Source: Arthrobacter sp. CAN_C5 (GTDB lineage Bacteria > Actinomycetota > Actinomycetes > Actinomycetales > Micrococcaceae). From it: a stretch of DNA of 64,000 nucleotides. The notes beneath the pieces were generated by a model. It was not told the DNA's origin. It made no database searches and was given only the letters and a program-made list of their open reading frames with translations. The translations under genes and the position numbers were made by a program. This document shows, piece by piece, positions 8,006 through 16,467 of the stretch. Positions within the stretch are counted from its first letter, which is position 1. The number at the start of each line of letters is the position of its first letter. The stretch is from contig NZ_JAGGMZ010000001.1 in assembly GCF_017875735.1 (NCBI RefSeq), positions 2,170,001 through 2,234,000 on the forward strand. Direction: 5' to 3'.

Positions 8006-8637
8006 TGTCCTTGGTTGACGCTCAGATGGAGTTCGGTGGGGGTGCCGTTATTGATGTCGGTCAGGTCCTGGGGGCAGGCCGACACCACGAGCACACAGTC
8101 CATGAGGGCTTTGAAGATGATGTGGTCCCCTGCCTTCGTGTCCGCCGGCAGCCAGCTGAGATCCCCTGCGGTATCGGCCGGGATCCGCATGAACACGTTG
8201 ATGGGCTGGGGCACGGAAGGCATTTCGAGACCGGCGCCGGACAGGGCCGCCTGGAGGTTGGCGGCGCAGGACCGGTGCCCGGGATGCCCCAGCTCCGCGT
8301 ACCGCTGCGCATCGCACGCCGCGATCAGCATATCGTGGGTTCCCGACGGTGAGGTGTCGGCCACCAGGGCAAGGATCGGTCGCCGTTTGTTGGTCAGGAA
8401 CTGTTCGCCGACGTGCGGGAACAACCGGCTGATTCCCGTCCGGGTGTGCGAGGCGCTGTGATATTCGGTGATGTCATCGGCGGCGAAAGCGAAAACATCC
8501 CCCACCTGGCCTCCGGCAACATCGGTGATCGTCACTTCCTGGCCCCGTTTCATGCGGATGGCCCGCGCATGCCGGGCAGGGATCAGAATGTCGTGGAGAG
8601 TCGTCTCGGCTTTCATACCTCCATCCAAGTACGCCAT
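8002..8637 (-). CDS. DUF1989 (urea carboxylase-associated family) protein, intact copy
   Basis: 211 residues from the Met at 8637. Met 8614-8616 is also possible; upstream codons up to 8721 look non-native. Family segments in order: DVAGGQVGDVFAFAADDITE, SASHTRTGISRLFPHVGEQF, GTHDMLIAACDAQRYAELG, QPINVFMRIPADTAGDLSW and VLVVSACPQDLTDING-like ending. Known members form the carboxyguanidine deiminase CgdAB; other members accompany urea or guanidine carboxylase and transport genes. No carboxylase is seen here. It is the first gene of a two-gene operon with the deacetylase and is divergent from the azoreductase gene. It is a paralogue of the damaged protein at 2277, so one could have replaced the other. 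Confidence 0.88.
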   Translation of the reverse strand: MAYLDGGMKAETTLHDILIPARHARAIRMKRGQEVTITDVAGGQVGDVFAFAADDITEYHSASHTRTGISRLFPHVGEQFLTNKRRPILALVADTSPSGTHDMLIAACDAQRYAELGHPGHRSCAANLQAALSGAGLEMPSVPQPINVFMRIPADTAGDLSWLPADTKAGDHIIFKALMDCVLVVSACPQDLTDINNGTPTELHLSVNQGQ

Positions 8638-8846
8638 GTCTCCCGGGACCAGTGGAGCAACGTCCATCCGGCGGGGGCAAGGAGTGGAGGAATCCACACG
8701 CGGGCGCCCGCGTGGGAGCACATAGGCTGGGCACCCGGCGGCGGCGTTCCATCCATGCGGCCAAGCCGCAGCCCGCCGGCACTCCCCCGCGGCCCAGCCT
8801 CTTCACCACATGGTGGCGGGTCCTTCACCAGGTAACGGAAGCAGAT

Positions 8847-9560
8847 ATGACAACCCTTCTCCACATCGACTCCAGCGCACGGGCCTCACGGCCCGAGACC
8901 GACGCTAGAGGTTCACACACCCGCCGCCTGTCCGAGCGTTTCATCAGCCGCTGGCGGGAGGCTGTCCCCGACGATGCGGTGATTTACCGCGATGTTGCCC
9001 TGAATCCGCCGACCCCGGTGACCGGAGACTGGATCGCCGGTGCGTTTACCGCCCCGCAGGAGCGGTCCGCGGAAATGTCAGCCGTCCTGGAGGAAAGCGA
9101 CCTCCTGGTCGGCGAACTCACCTGGGCGGACGTCCTGGTGATCGGCGCTCCCATGTACAACTTCGGGGTTCCGTCAACGCTGAAGGCGTGGGTCGACAAT
9201 ATTGTGAGGGTCGGGCTGACCTTCGGGTTTGACCGGAGCAGAAAGGGCGATCCCTACTGGCCCATGCTGGAGCCGGGAAAGCATCTCGTCATTCTGACCT
9301 CCCGTGGTGATTACGGGTATGGGCCCGAGGGCCGCCTCGAGCACATGAACCATGTTGATAAGGCGCTGGCAACCGCGCTGACCTATATCGGCGTGACGGA
9401 AATTACGACCATCGCCGTGGAATATGACGAATTTTCGGACACACGGGTGGAGGATTCGTTGTCGGATGCCCTCGCGGAAATTGATGCGCTGGTCGAATCG
9501 ATGACGGGTGGCTCGGGAACCGCGTCCGATGACCGTCGTCAAACAGTGCAGGTCGGCTGA
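8847..9560 (+). CDS. azoR: FMN-dependent NADH-azoreductase
   Basis: 237 residues from ATG 8847, with GGAAG 5 bases upstream; the longer open frame is rejected for lack of homology. The flavodoxin-like fold is shown by LLHIDSSARAS near the N-terminus, VIGAPMYNFGVPSTLKAWVD (about 98-117) and LTSRGDYGYGPEG. AzoR-type enzymes use FMN and NADH for two-electron reduction of quinones and azo bonds in the cytosol, protecting against electrophilic quinones. It is divergent from the DUF1989-deacetylase operon; a shared regulator would be PucR. No abnormality seen. Confidence 0.93.
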   Translation: MTTLLHIDSSARASRPETDARGSHTRRLSERFISRWREAVPDDAVIYRDVALNPPTPVTGDWIAGAFTAPQERSAEMSAVLEESDLLVGELTWADVLVIGAPMYNFGVPSTLKAWVDNIVRVGLTFGFDRSRKGDPYWPMLEPGKHLVILTSRGDYGYGPEGRLEHMNHVDKALATALTYIGVTEITTIAVEYDEFSDTRVEDSLSDALAEIDALVESMTGGSGTASDDRRQTVQVG

Positions 9561-9574
9561 AAAACGCCGCATTC

Positions 9575-9617
9575 GGGGCCACACCGGAGGGACGTGTTCC
9601 CTTCGCTCTGTGGCCCC
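9575..9617 (+). terminator. hairpin terminator after azoR
   Basis: GGGGCCACA (9575-9583) pairs perfectly with TGTGGCCCC (9609-9617), and GGGA/TCCC inside the loop can extend the structure. It starts 15 bases after the azoR stop. Confidence 0.6.
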
Positions 9618-9812
9618 GGGTGCCGGCGGGACGATCCGAATCGACGGACGCGGCCCTCACCCCGCATCCCGGGGGGGCCGTTCGAAGTGTGGACGATCAT
9701 CCATTGGCCGCAGGTCGCTCGTCCCTGTTGTATGAGCCTCATTACAGCTGCATAGCCCGGCCCCGAAGGGAATCCACCCGGGGCCCTGATCCCTCAAAGG
9801 AGAGACGCGATC

Positions 9813-11348
9813 ATGAACCTACAATCCCGGCCGGAGTTCCCGGCCCCACCGCTCTTACCGGCAGCAGCTGACTCAGGCCGCCCGGAAACGCCCGGTACGG
9901 TTTCCGAGCTTGAACAGAACCTGCAGCCCATTCCCGAATCCCTGCGAACGAAGAAGGTGTCAGGGCAGTTCTGGATCTGGGCCGGCGCCAACCTGGCCCC
10001 TATTAACTGGGTGCTGGGCGCCCTGGGAATCCATCTTGGCCTGGGCTTCAGCGACACGGTGATCGTTCTGGTGGCCGGGAACCTGATCGGCATGACCCTG
10101 TTCGGGTTCTTCGTCCTTCTGGGGCAGCGGACCGGGGCGACGGGGATGGTCCTGGGGCGCGCCGCCTTCGGCCGGACAGGAAATTACCTGCCGGCCATGA
10201 CCCAGGCTGTCCTGGGCATCGGCTGGTGCGCCGTGAACACCTGGATTGTTCTCGACCTTGTCATGGCACTGTTCGGGTCGATGGGCTGGGTGGATCCGGA
10301 AGCTCCGAACTACGCAGCGAAGATCCTGGTGGCCGCGGCAATCATGGGTCTGCAGGTTCTCATTGCGTACTTCGGATACAAGGCCATCGCAGCCTTCGAG
10401 CGGTGGACGGTACCGCCGACAATCCTTGTCCTGATTGCCATGTCAGCGGTCGCCTGGTTCGGAATGGATATCGACTGGGGATACCAGGGCCCTGCGGGCG
10501 CCGTTCTGACCGGCATGGAAAGAATCACCGCCATGAGCGCGGTCATGACCGCCATCGGCATCGGATGGGGCATCACCTGGTTCACGTACGCGGCGGATTA
10601 CTCCCGTTTCGTCAGCCGGGAAGTCAAACCCAGGCGCCTCTACCTGGTGTCCGTTCTGGGCCAGTTCATCCCCGTGGTCTGGTTGGGCATCCTCGGCGCC
10701 AGCCTGGCAACCAAAAGCGGAAGCATCGACCCCGGCCAGCTGATCGTCGATAACTACGGCGCCCTTGCCATCCCGGTGCTGTTCATGGTCCTCCATGGCC
10801 CGGTCGCCACCAACATCCTCAACATCTATACCTTCACCGTGTCAACTCAGGCCTGCGACGTTCGAACCCCCCGGCGGACCCTGAACCTCGTCGTGGGCGT
10901 CCTTGCTCTCATTGTCGTCATCTTCTTCATCTTCCAGACCGACTTCGCGGCCATCATTGATGCCTGGCTGATCGGCCTGGTGGCGTGGATTGCTTCCTGG
11001 GGCGCCATCATGCTCGTCCACTTCTACTATCTTGAACGCCGCAGGCCCCTGGGGACAGAACGCCTCTTCGATCCGGCCGGAAGCACAAAGGTCCCTGCCA
11101 TCAACTGGGCCGGAATGATCGCGCTGGCGTCCGGGCTCGTGGCGACCTGGCTGTTCATGTACGGCCTATTGCCTGCCACCCAGGGACCCGTGGCGAAAGC
11201 CATGGGCGGCCTGGACCTGTCCTGGCTTGCAGGAGGCCTCACCAGCGCGACCGTCTATGCCGTGCTCGGTTCCCGGGTCCATAACCGCCTCGCAGCTGCC
11301 CAGGTCGTGGCAGATGACAATGCGAAGCAGGCCGCACTACGGGCATGA
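9813..11348 (+). CDS. NCS1-family purine/cytosine/hydantoin-type permease
   Basis: 511 residues from ATG 9813, with AAAGGAG at 9796-9802. After a 60-residue cytoplasmic N-terminus the family core begins at about 50 (FWIWAGANLAPINWVLGALG), with about 12 hydrophobic segments and the conserved loop TYAADYSRFVSREVKPRR at about 255-272. NCS1 proteins import nucleobases, allantoin, hydantoins or thiamine with Na+ or H+. It is the only intact importer next to the PucR, DUF1989 and amidase genes, since the MFS gene at 3553 is deleted, so it probably supplies the substrate. The stop codon overlaps a strong hairpin. Confidence 0.92.
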   Translation: MNLQSRPEFPAPPLLPAAADSGRPETPGTVSELEQNLQPIPESLRTKKVSGQFWIWAGANLAPINWVLGALGIHLGLGFSDTVIVLVAGNLIGMTLFGFFVLLGQRTGATGMVLGRAAFGRTGNYLPAMTQAVLGIGWCAVNTWIVLDLVMALFGSMGWVDPEAPNYAAKILVAAAIMGLQVLIAYFGYKAIAAFERWTVPPTILVLIAMSAVAWFGMDIDWGYQGPAGAVLTGMERITAMSAVMTAIGIGWGITWFTYAADYSRFVSREVKPRRLYLVSVLGQFIPVVWLGILGASLATKSGSIDPGQLIVDNYGALAIPVLFMVLHGPVATNILNIYTFTVSTQACDVRTPRRTLNLVVGVLALIVVIFFIFQTDFAAIIDAWLIGLVAWIASWGAIMLVHFYYLERRRPLGTERLFDPAGSTKVPAINWAGMIALASGLVATWLFMYGLLPATQGPVAKAMGGLDLSWLAGGLTSATVYAVLGSRVHNRLAAAQVVADDNAKQAALRA

Positions 11349-11398
11349 TCGGCGTCGGTGGCGGGCCTTCCCCGACGCTGCCGTCACCGCCGCCGATC
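11347..11398 (+). terminator. strong stem-loop at the NCS1 permease stop
   Basis: Arms of 18 bases (11347-11364 and 11381-11398) pair with two mismatches around a 16-base loop. No T-tract follows, but the stem is long and lies at the gene end. Confidence 0.6.
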
Positions 11399-11512
11399 AC
11401 CTGCAGTCCGCGGGATCGTTGACCCCGGGGACGTTCCAGCAGCTGGCCGACCTTATTAGAACTCTCGATGCCAGCCAGCGCAGTAGATGGTCACACTAGC
11501 GTGAAGGAAATC

Positions 11513-11785
11513 ATGGATAACACCCCGGCTTTCCGGCCGAACAGGAATGACTGGCCGGACGTAGTACCCCCTCATCGGGTTGCAGTCAGCATTGACGGCC
11601 ATGTCCTGTACGAAGGGTTTGTTGACGACAGAACAAAAGACGGAACGGTTATCTGGGTCCATGGCAGTGATGGATACCACCGACTACTGCACGTCACTGA
11701 CGGTATTCATCTGTCGAGGCTGGGAACTGAGGGGAAACCGGCCAGTTCTTGCGTCCCCCCAACGAACTCATCTTCAGGCGGTTGA
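11513..11785 (+). CDS. small hypothetical protein
   Basis: 90 residues from ATG 11513, with GAAGGA 5 bases upstream. The sequence is rich in Asp, His and Val (HRVAVSIDGHVLYEGFVDDR, then GTVIWVHGSDGYHRLLHVTD), as in a small soluble beta-rich protein; the last 20 residues are low-complexity. No membrane segment or known motif. It lies between the permease terminator and the Old Yellow Enzyme gene on the same strand. I do not recognise the family; an alternative GTG start lies 12 bases upstream. Confidence 0.5.
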   Translation: MDNTPAFRPNRNDWPDVVPPHRVAVSIDGHVLYEGFVDDRTKDGTVIWVHGSDGYHRLLHVTDGIHLSRLGTEGKPASSCVPPTNSSSGG

Positions 11786-11853
11786 TCCCTGCCGGTATCC
11801 ACTGGTCACGCCTACCGGGCGCACTGCAATCAGATATTTCAAAGGAGCTTTTC

Positions 11854-12247
11854 ATGACTGGTTACACCCCGCTCTGGTCCCCCCTTCGGATCGGTTCCAC
11901 TGAACTGGACAACCGGGTTGCACTGGCCCCGATGACGAGGATCAGCGCAACCGAGGACGGACACGCCACGGAAAGAATGGCCGCCTATTATCAGAGGTTC
12001 GCGCGCGGAGGCTTCGGACTTCTGATCACGGAAGGAATCTATCCGGACACGGCCCATAGTCAGGGCTATCACTTCCAGCCGGGTATCGCTACGGAAGAGC
12101 AGACCCAGTCGTGGGCGAGAGTTGTCGAAGGCGTTCACGCGGCGGGCGCGAAGATGTTCGCCCAGTTGATGCATGCGGGGGCGCAGAGTCAGGGAAACCG
12201 TTTTGTGGACTCCGCAGTAGGACCGTCAGCGGTAGCACCAAAGGGTG
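11854..12247 (+). pseudogene. Old Yellow Enzyme-type NADH:flavin oxidoreductase, 5' part (split by IS30)
   Basis: ATG 11854 has AAAGGAG 6 bases upstream. The 131 residues begin YTPLWSPLRIGSTELDNRVA and LAPMTR, the classic OYE N-terminus, and include MFAQLMHAGAQSQGNRF with the flavin-contact segment. The frame reads PSAVAPKG to 12247, where an IS30-family element starts. The other half resumes at 13506. Removing the element and one copy of the 3-base duplication restores 1104 bases, 367 codons plus stop, in frame. The intact enzyme would reduce activated alkenes or nitro groups with FMN and NAD(P)H. The split gene can make only a truncated barrel. Confidence 0.92.
12245..12247. repeat. 3-base target duplication, left copy (GTG)
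   Basis: GTG at 12245-12247 matches GTG at 13503-13505. Keeping one copy restores the Old Yellow Enzyme codons reading Lys-Gly-Glu-Gln-Leu, which supports the assigned element ends. Confidence 0.85.
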
Positions 12248-12272
12248 GGCGAATTTAAGCGGTCGTTGCAAC
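12248..12272. repeat. IS30 left terminal inverted repeat
   Basis: It begins GGCGAATTTAAGCGG and mirrors 13478-13502 with three mismatches. It includes the transposase stop codon at 12255-12257. Confidence 0.85.
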
Positions 12273-13460
12273 GATGGGTTTGCCTGGTTCGAATAGTAGT
12301 CGTTCCATGGCTTGTGCGGGGGTGATCCCGCCGAGTGTTTTGCGGGGCCGGTCGTTGAGTTCGGTAGCGACTTCGAGCAGCCGCTGGGGTGAGTGCACGG
12401 ACAGGTCTGTGCCTTTGGGGAAATACTGGCGTAGCAACCCGTTCGTATTCTCATTGGAGCCCCGCTGCCACGGTGAATGAGGGTCGCAGAAGTAGATGGC
12501 CATTTTCGTGGCCATGGTGATCTGGCGGTGTTGGGCCAGTTCGGTGCCCTGATCCCAGGTCAGCGACTTAGCCAGGTGTGCTGGGAGGGTCTTGATGGCC
12601 GCCAGGAGACCGTCACGGACCGCGATGGCGCCGTGGTCCTCGGGCAGGTGGATGAGGATCGTGAACCGGGTCTGGCGCTCCACGAGGGTGGCGATGGCCG
12701 AGCGGCAATTTGAGCCCAGCACCAGATCCCCTTCCCAGTGGCCAGGGACGGCGCGGTCTGCGACCTCGGGGGGCCGTTCGCTGATCAGGATCATGTCTGG
12801 GATCTTCCCCGAACTCTTAGCAGCGGTGGAGCGTCTGGGACGCCTCATCGCACGGCCGGTGCGCAGGTGTTGGTGCAGGTCAGCGCGTAAATGACCGCGG
12901 CCCTGGACATACAGTGCCTGGTAGATCGTTTCGGGACACACCTGCATCTCCGTCCGGTCTGGGAACGCCGCGGCGAGGTGGTCGCTGATCTGCTCGGGGC
13001 TCCACTTCACGCACAACTTGGCCTGTACTAAGGATGCCAGTTCCAAGTCATCAAACTTACTGGTCTTGGGCCGGCGTCCGCGCAGCTCGGCCCGTTTCTG
13101 GGCAGCATACGGAGCGTACTTCCGCCGCCCCCGCGGACCCGGTTCAGGGCCGTTGCGGTGCAGCTCACGGCTGACCGTCGAAGCCGACCGTCCCACCTCT
13201 CGGGCGATCCCCCGCACACCGGTCCCGGCCAGATGCAGATCGGCAATCCGCAGCCGATCCTCTAGGCAGAGGTACCGACCCGACGGCTCCGGCTTGGCAC
13301 GCGGGATTCGTCCACCGGTTGCTTGCCGCCAACGTCGTCCAGTTTGTCGATTCACACCCACAGCATCACACGCCGCCGTCAACGTGGAGCCCTGCGCCAT
13401 CAACACCCAGAACCGCGCCTCTTTCTCGATCCGTTCCTTCTTCGACAACATACGCAGCAC
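12255..13460 (-). CDS. IS30-family transposase
   Basis: 401 residues. An N-terminal helix-turn-helix region includes GIAREVGRSASTVSRELHRN (about 84-103). The catalytic DDE core follows: first Asp in GHWEGDLVLGS (about 241), second Asp in SLTWDQGTEL (about 298), and Glu in PHSPWQRGSNENTNGLLRQY (about 336). All three acidic residues are present and the frame is uninterrupted, so the protein looks functional. It cuts and joins the ends of its own element. Its stop codon lies inside the left inverted repeat, which is compact but usual for this family. Confidence 0.95.
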   Translation of the reverse strand: MLRMLSKKERIEKEARFWVLMAQGSTLTAACDAVGVNRQTGRRWRQATGGRIPRAKPEPSGRYLCLEDRLRIADLHLAGTGVRGIAREVGRSASTVSRELHRNGPEPGPRGRRKYAPYAAQKRAELRGRRPKTSKFDDLELASLVQAKLCVKWSPEQISDHLAAAFPDRTEMQVCPETIYQALYVQGRGHLRADLHQHLRTGRAMRRPRRSTAAKSSGKIPDMILISERPPEVADRAVPGHWEGDLVLGSNCRSAIATLVERQTRFTILIHLPEDHGAIAVRDGLLAAIKTLPAHLAKSLTWDQGTELAQHRQITMATKMAIYFCDPHSPWQRGSNENTNGLLRQYFPKGTDLSVHSPQRLLEVATELNDRPRKTLGGITPAQAMERLLFEPGKPIVATTA

Positions 13461-13477
13461 CTCACATCAATAGGGGT

Positions 13478-13502
13478 GTTGCAACGACCGCTTGAGCTCG
13501 CC
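13478..13502. repeat. IS30 right terminal inverted repeat
   Basis: It ends CGCTTGAGCTCGCC, the mirror of the left end with three mismatches. Confidence 0.85.
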
Positions 13503-14215
13503 GTGAGCAACTGGCCTTTTACCGTGGTGAGGGCCCGTATCCCGTTCCTTCGGAAATCACCATGGCCCAGATGAAGGAGGTCCGGGATGGTTTCGTGGTG
13601 GCTGCGCTGCACGCGAAGCAGGCCGGTTTCGACGGTGTTGAGATCCATGGCGCGAACGGGTACCTTCTTGATCAGTTCCTCACGGAGTACCTGAACCAGC
13701 GCACCGACAATTACGGCGGCTCGCCGGAAAACAGGGTGCGCTTCGCCGCGGAAATCTGCCGCGCTGTCCGAGAAGCCGTAGGCCCGGACATGACAGTGGG
13801 AATCCGCACCTCCCAGTCCAAGGTCAGCGACAATCACCACCGCTGGAGCGGAGGAGTTAAAGAAGCAGAAGTCATTTTCTCCACGCTCGGTGCGACCGGA
13901 ATCGACTTTATCCACACCACCGAGTACCGCGCGACCGAGCCCGCGTTCGAAGGTTCCAGGGAAACTCTGGCCGCCTTGGCCAAGCAATACTCCGGAGTGG
14001 CCGTGATCGCTAACGGCATGCTCGACGATCCGGACACCGCCGTGTCCATGTTGGCACAGGGCTCAGCGGACGTCATTTCGCTCGGCAAAGCCGCCCTGGC
14101 CAACCGGAATTGGCCGCATCTTGTCCGGGACAATCTGGGATTCGACGAACTCGACCCTTCCGTGTTCGCTCCCCTGGCAAATGTCAAGGACTGGGAATTG
14201 AAGGAGCCAGCCTGA
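13503..14215 (+). pseudogene. Old Yellow Enzyme-type oxidoreductase, 3' part after IS30
   Basis: After the GTG duplication the frame resumes EQLAFYRGEGPYPVPSEITM, then GFDGVEIHGANGYLLDQFL and NYGGSPENRVRF. These are typical of the OYE barrel with the HGANGYL active-site loop. It ends SVFAPLANVKDWELKEPA at 14215. No start codon with a ribosome site is in a position to give a useful protein; ATG 13562 would give a 217-residue C-terminal fragment without the N-terminal flavin contacts. Confidence 0.92.
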
Positions 14216-14419
14216 ACCGCACCCAAACCTGACGGACAAGGCCACGCGTACCGCCATGTCCGGCGGGTCCCGTACCAACGAGGCGGCACACACCGCCCAT
14301 TGCAGGGGGCCCAGCCACCTCGGGGCTTCCTGTCCACACCCTTCCCACAGCCTGCGTGTCCACTCGGGCCCAGGTTCCCTTATGCCGTGTGCGCACGGTG
14401 AGCACCAGGAGACAACGAC

Positions 14420-15619
14420 GTGTCCCTTCACGAAACTACAGCCACCGACAACTCCGCAGCCACAGCATTGAGCGAAGCCGAGATATTCGACGCTCACCGT
14501 GGCGGCAAGCTCTCCATTGCCAGCACCGTCCCTCTGTCCAACAAGCGCGACCTGTCCATCGCCTACACTCCGGGAGTGGCCGAAGTCAGCCGCGCCATCC
14601 ACGCTAACCCGGAGCTGGCCCGCACCCTCACCTGGGCCGAGCGCCTGGTGGTTGTGGTCAGCGACGGCACCGCTGTCCTGGGTCTTGGCAATATCGGAGC
14701 CAGCGCATCACTGCCCGTGATGGAGGGCAAGTCCGCATTATTCAAGACCTTCGGTGACCTTGACTCCATTCCGTTGGTGCTTGACACCACGGATGTGGAC
14801 GAAATCGTGGAAACTCTCGTCCGCCTGCGCCCCAGCTTCGGCGCGGTCAACCTGGAGGACATCTCCGCACCCCGCTGCTTTGAGTTGGAGGAAAAGCTCA
14901 TTGAGGCACTGGATTGCCCCGTGATGCATGATGACCAGCACGGCACCGCCGTCGTGGCCCTCGCTGCACTCACCAACGCCGCCAAGGTGACTGGCCGCGA
15001 ACTGGACAGCCTGCGCGTCGTGGTCTCGGGTGCAGGGGCGGCAGGCATCGCCGTCGCCGAAATCCTGCTGGCCGCCGGCGTCACCGATGTGGTCCTGCTG
15101 GACTCCCGCGGCATCATCAACTCGGGCCGCAAAGACCTTGCCGCGGACCGCATCAGCAAGAAGGCGGACATCGCCGGCCGCAGCAACCCCCGCGGCGTGG
15201 AAGGCGGCCCTGCCCAGGCCCTCACCGGAGCCGACGTCTTCATCGGCGTTTCCTCCTCCAAAGTCGACGAAGCGCACCTCGCGCTCATGAACCAGAACGC
15301 CATCGTCTTCGCTCTCTCCAACCCGGACCCCGAGGTCCTGCCCGAGGTCGCCGTAAAGTACGCAGCCGTGGTGGCCACTGGCCGCAGCGACTTCCCCAAC
15401 CAGATCAACAACGTCCTGGCCTTTCCGGGCATCTTCCGCGGCGCCCTGGACGCCGGGGCCCGCCGCATCACCCCTGCCATGAAGCTCGCGGCGGCCTACG
15501 CCATCGCCGACCTCGCGGCCGAAGACCTTTCGGCCGACTACATCGTGCCCAGCCCCCTGGACCCGCGCGTGGCCCCCGCCGTCACCGCAGCCGTCGCCGC
15601 AGCGGTGGCAGCGAGGTAA
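14420..15619 (+). CDS. NAD(P)-dependent malic enzyme (short form)
   Basis: 399 residues from GTG 14420 with AGGAG 8 bases upstream. Malic enzyme oxidatively decarboxylates malate to pyruvate and yields NAD(P)H. The malic N-terminal domain contains SIAYTPGVAEVSRAI (about 46-60), GTAVLGLGNIG (about 83-93) and the metal site region VMHDDQHGTAVV (about 168-179). The NAD-binding domain has VVVSGAGAAGIAVAEILL (about 198-215). The length matches the short bacterial form without a phosphotransacetylase domain. It lies downstream of the split Old Yellow Enzyme gene on the same strand and could supply NADPH to the many reductases nearby, although it probably has its own promoter. Confidence 0.95.
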   Translation: MSLHETTATDNSAATALSEAEIFDAHRGGKLSIASTVPLSNKRDLSIAYTPGVAEVSRAIHANPELARTLTWAERLVVVVSDGTAVLGLGNIGASASLPVMEGKSALFKTFGDLDSIPLVLDTTDVDEIVETLVRLRPSFGAVNLEDISAPRCFELEEKLIEALDCPVMHDDQHGTAVVALAALTNAAKVTGRELDSLRVVVSGAGAAGIAVAEILLAAGVTDVVLLDSRGIINSGRKDLAADRISKKADIAGRSNPRGVEGGPAQALTGADVFIGVSSSKVDEAHLALMNQNAIVFALSNPDPEVLPEVAVKYAAVVATGRSDFPNQINNVLAFPGIFRGALDAGARRITPAMKLAAAYAIADLAAEDLSADYIVPSPLDPRVAPAVTAAVAAAVAAR

Positions 15620-15978
15620 TTTCCTGCCACTGGGGCCAGCCGCGAGGAATCAGTCAACAGTACGGGAACGGTGATGAGGTGCAATGACCGGCGCAGTAGT
15701 CCGCGGCTGGGAAGGATATCTCGTACCCGGAACGAAAGCCCCAGTCGGGTTTGCCCGGCGCGCAGAGGTCGTAGAAGGCGGGGTTTAGTTCTGCAGGTCC
15801 ACGAGGGGTGGGTCGACGGCGACAGGAACAATCGCGGGAGCGCCCTGGCGCCCCCGCGGGCGGCCGAACAACTGTGAGCGTGGCCGTGCCCTGAGGGCGG
15901 TTGCCGGGTGCCCCGCCGGGCTGGCATGGGCTTATGCCGTGTCCCGCGTGGTGGGAGCCCAGGCGGAGGGACACCGGC
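15620..15978. other. gap between malic enzyme and SMR genes
   Basis: About 360 bases between two convergent genes. One minus-strand frame ends in a Cys-containing stretch near 15654-15780 but has no supported start. No RNA gene or clear terminator recognised. Confidence 0.4.
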
Positions 15979-16293
15979 CTAGTGGATGGTTTTGAGTCCA
16001 ATGACGCCGCCGATGATCATCATGAGAAAGACGGCCTTGAGCAAGGATGCCGGCTCGGTGCCGGTGATCATGGCGTAGGCAACGGTCAATGCGGCACCGA
16101 TGCCTGTCCACACGGCGTAGGCCGTGCCGATGGGAAGGTCCTTCATGGCGAACGCGAGTCCGGCCATGCTCGCGAGGAGCGACGGGATGAGGATCAGTGT
16201 TGGTCCGAGTCTGGTGAATCCCTCGGATTTGCCCATTGCGGTCGCCCACACGGCTTCGAGGACACCGGAGATGATCAGGACAATCCACGCCAT
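15979..16293 (-). CDS. SMR-family exporter, Gdx (SugE) guanidinium-type
   Basis: 104 residues from Met 16293, with AAAGG 6 bases upstream; a longer upstream frame is rejected. Four membrane helices fill the protein. The essential Glu13 is in ISGVLEAVWA, and LPIGTAYAVWTGIGA (about 57-71) is the SMR signature in the form seen in Gdx/SugE proteins rather than EmrE. Gdx proteins export guanidinium ion in exchange for protons as dual-topology dimers. It lies downstream of a VOC gene on the same strand. A guanidine exporter would fit chemically with the DUF1989 genes 8-14 kb away, but a drug-export role is not excluded. Confidence 0.85.
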   Translation of the reverse strand: MAWIVLIISGVLEAVWATAMGKSEGFTRLGPTLILIPSLLASMAGLAFAMKDLPIGTAYAVWTGIGAALTVAYAMITGTEPASLLKAVFLMMIIGGVIGLKTIH

Positions 16294-16341
16294 GACAGCC
16301 TTTCGCGCACCGGCCCTTGGGAGGCGTGGTGCTTGGTATCC

Positions 16342-16367
16342 GGGAGGCGTCGGGCGACGTTCCTCCC
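16342..16367 (-). promoter_or_regulatory. hairpin in the leader of the SMR gene
   Basis: GGGAGGCGTC (16342-16351) pairs with GACG..CCTCCC (16356-16367) across a short loop. It lies about 50-75 bases upstream of the SMR start and 100 bases after the VOC stop. It could be the VOC terminator or part of a leader RNA. I could not match it to a known guanidine riboswitch. Confidence 0.35.
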
Positions 16368-16467
16368 GCGCTTCACGCGGAGAGCGCCTTCGCGTGGTTG
16401 ATTCAATCCCGGCCGGCCGGGACACGGGGTCAGTACAGCTGCCCGGGACAAGCCGGCTGGATGCCGA

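Larger units (their letters stand above)
12248..13502 (-). mobile_element. complete IS30-family insertion sequence
   Basis: 1255 bases with imperfect terminal inverted repeats of about 25 bases (12248-12272 and 13478-13502), sharing the inner 16 bases AAGCGGTCGTTGCAAC. It is flanked by GTG at 12245-12247 and 13503-13505, a 3-base target duplication. It carries one transposase and no passenger genes. The target is the Old Yellow Enzyme gene. Confidence 0.93.

Noticed and set aside
15654..16001. Minus-strand frame ending FPAADYCAGHCTSSPFPYC, like a modified-peptide precursor
   Set aside because: No ribosome site, no modification enzyme nearby, and the frame overlaps the SMR gene antisense.
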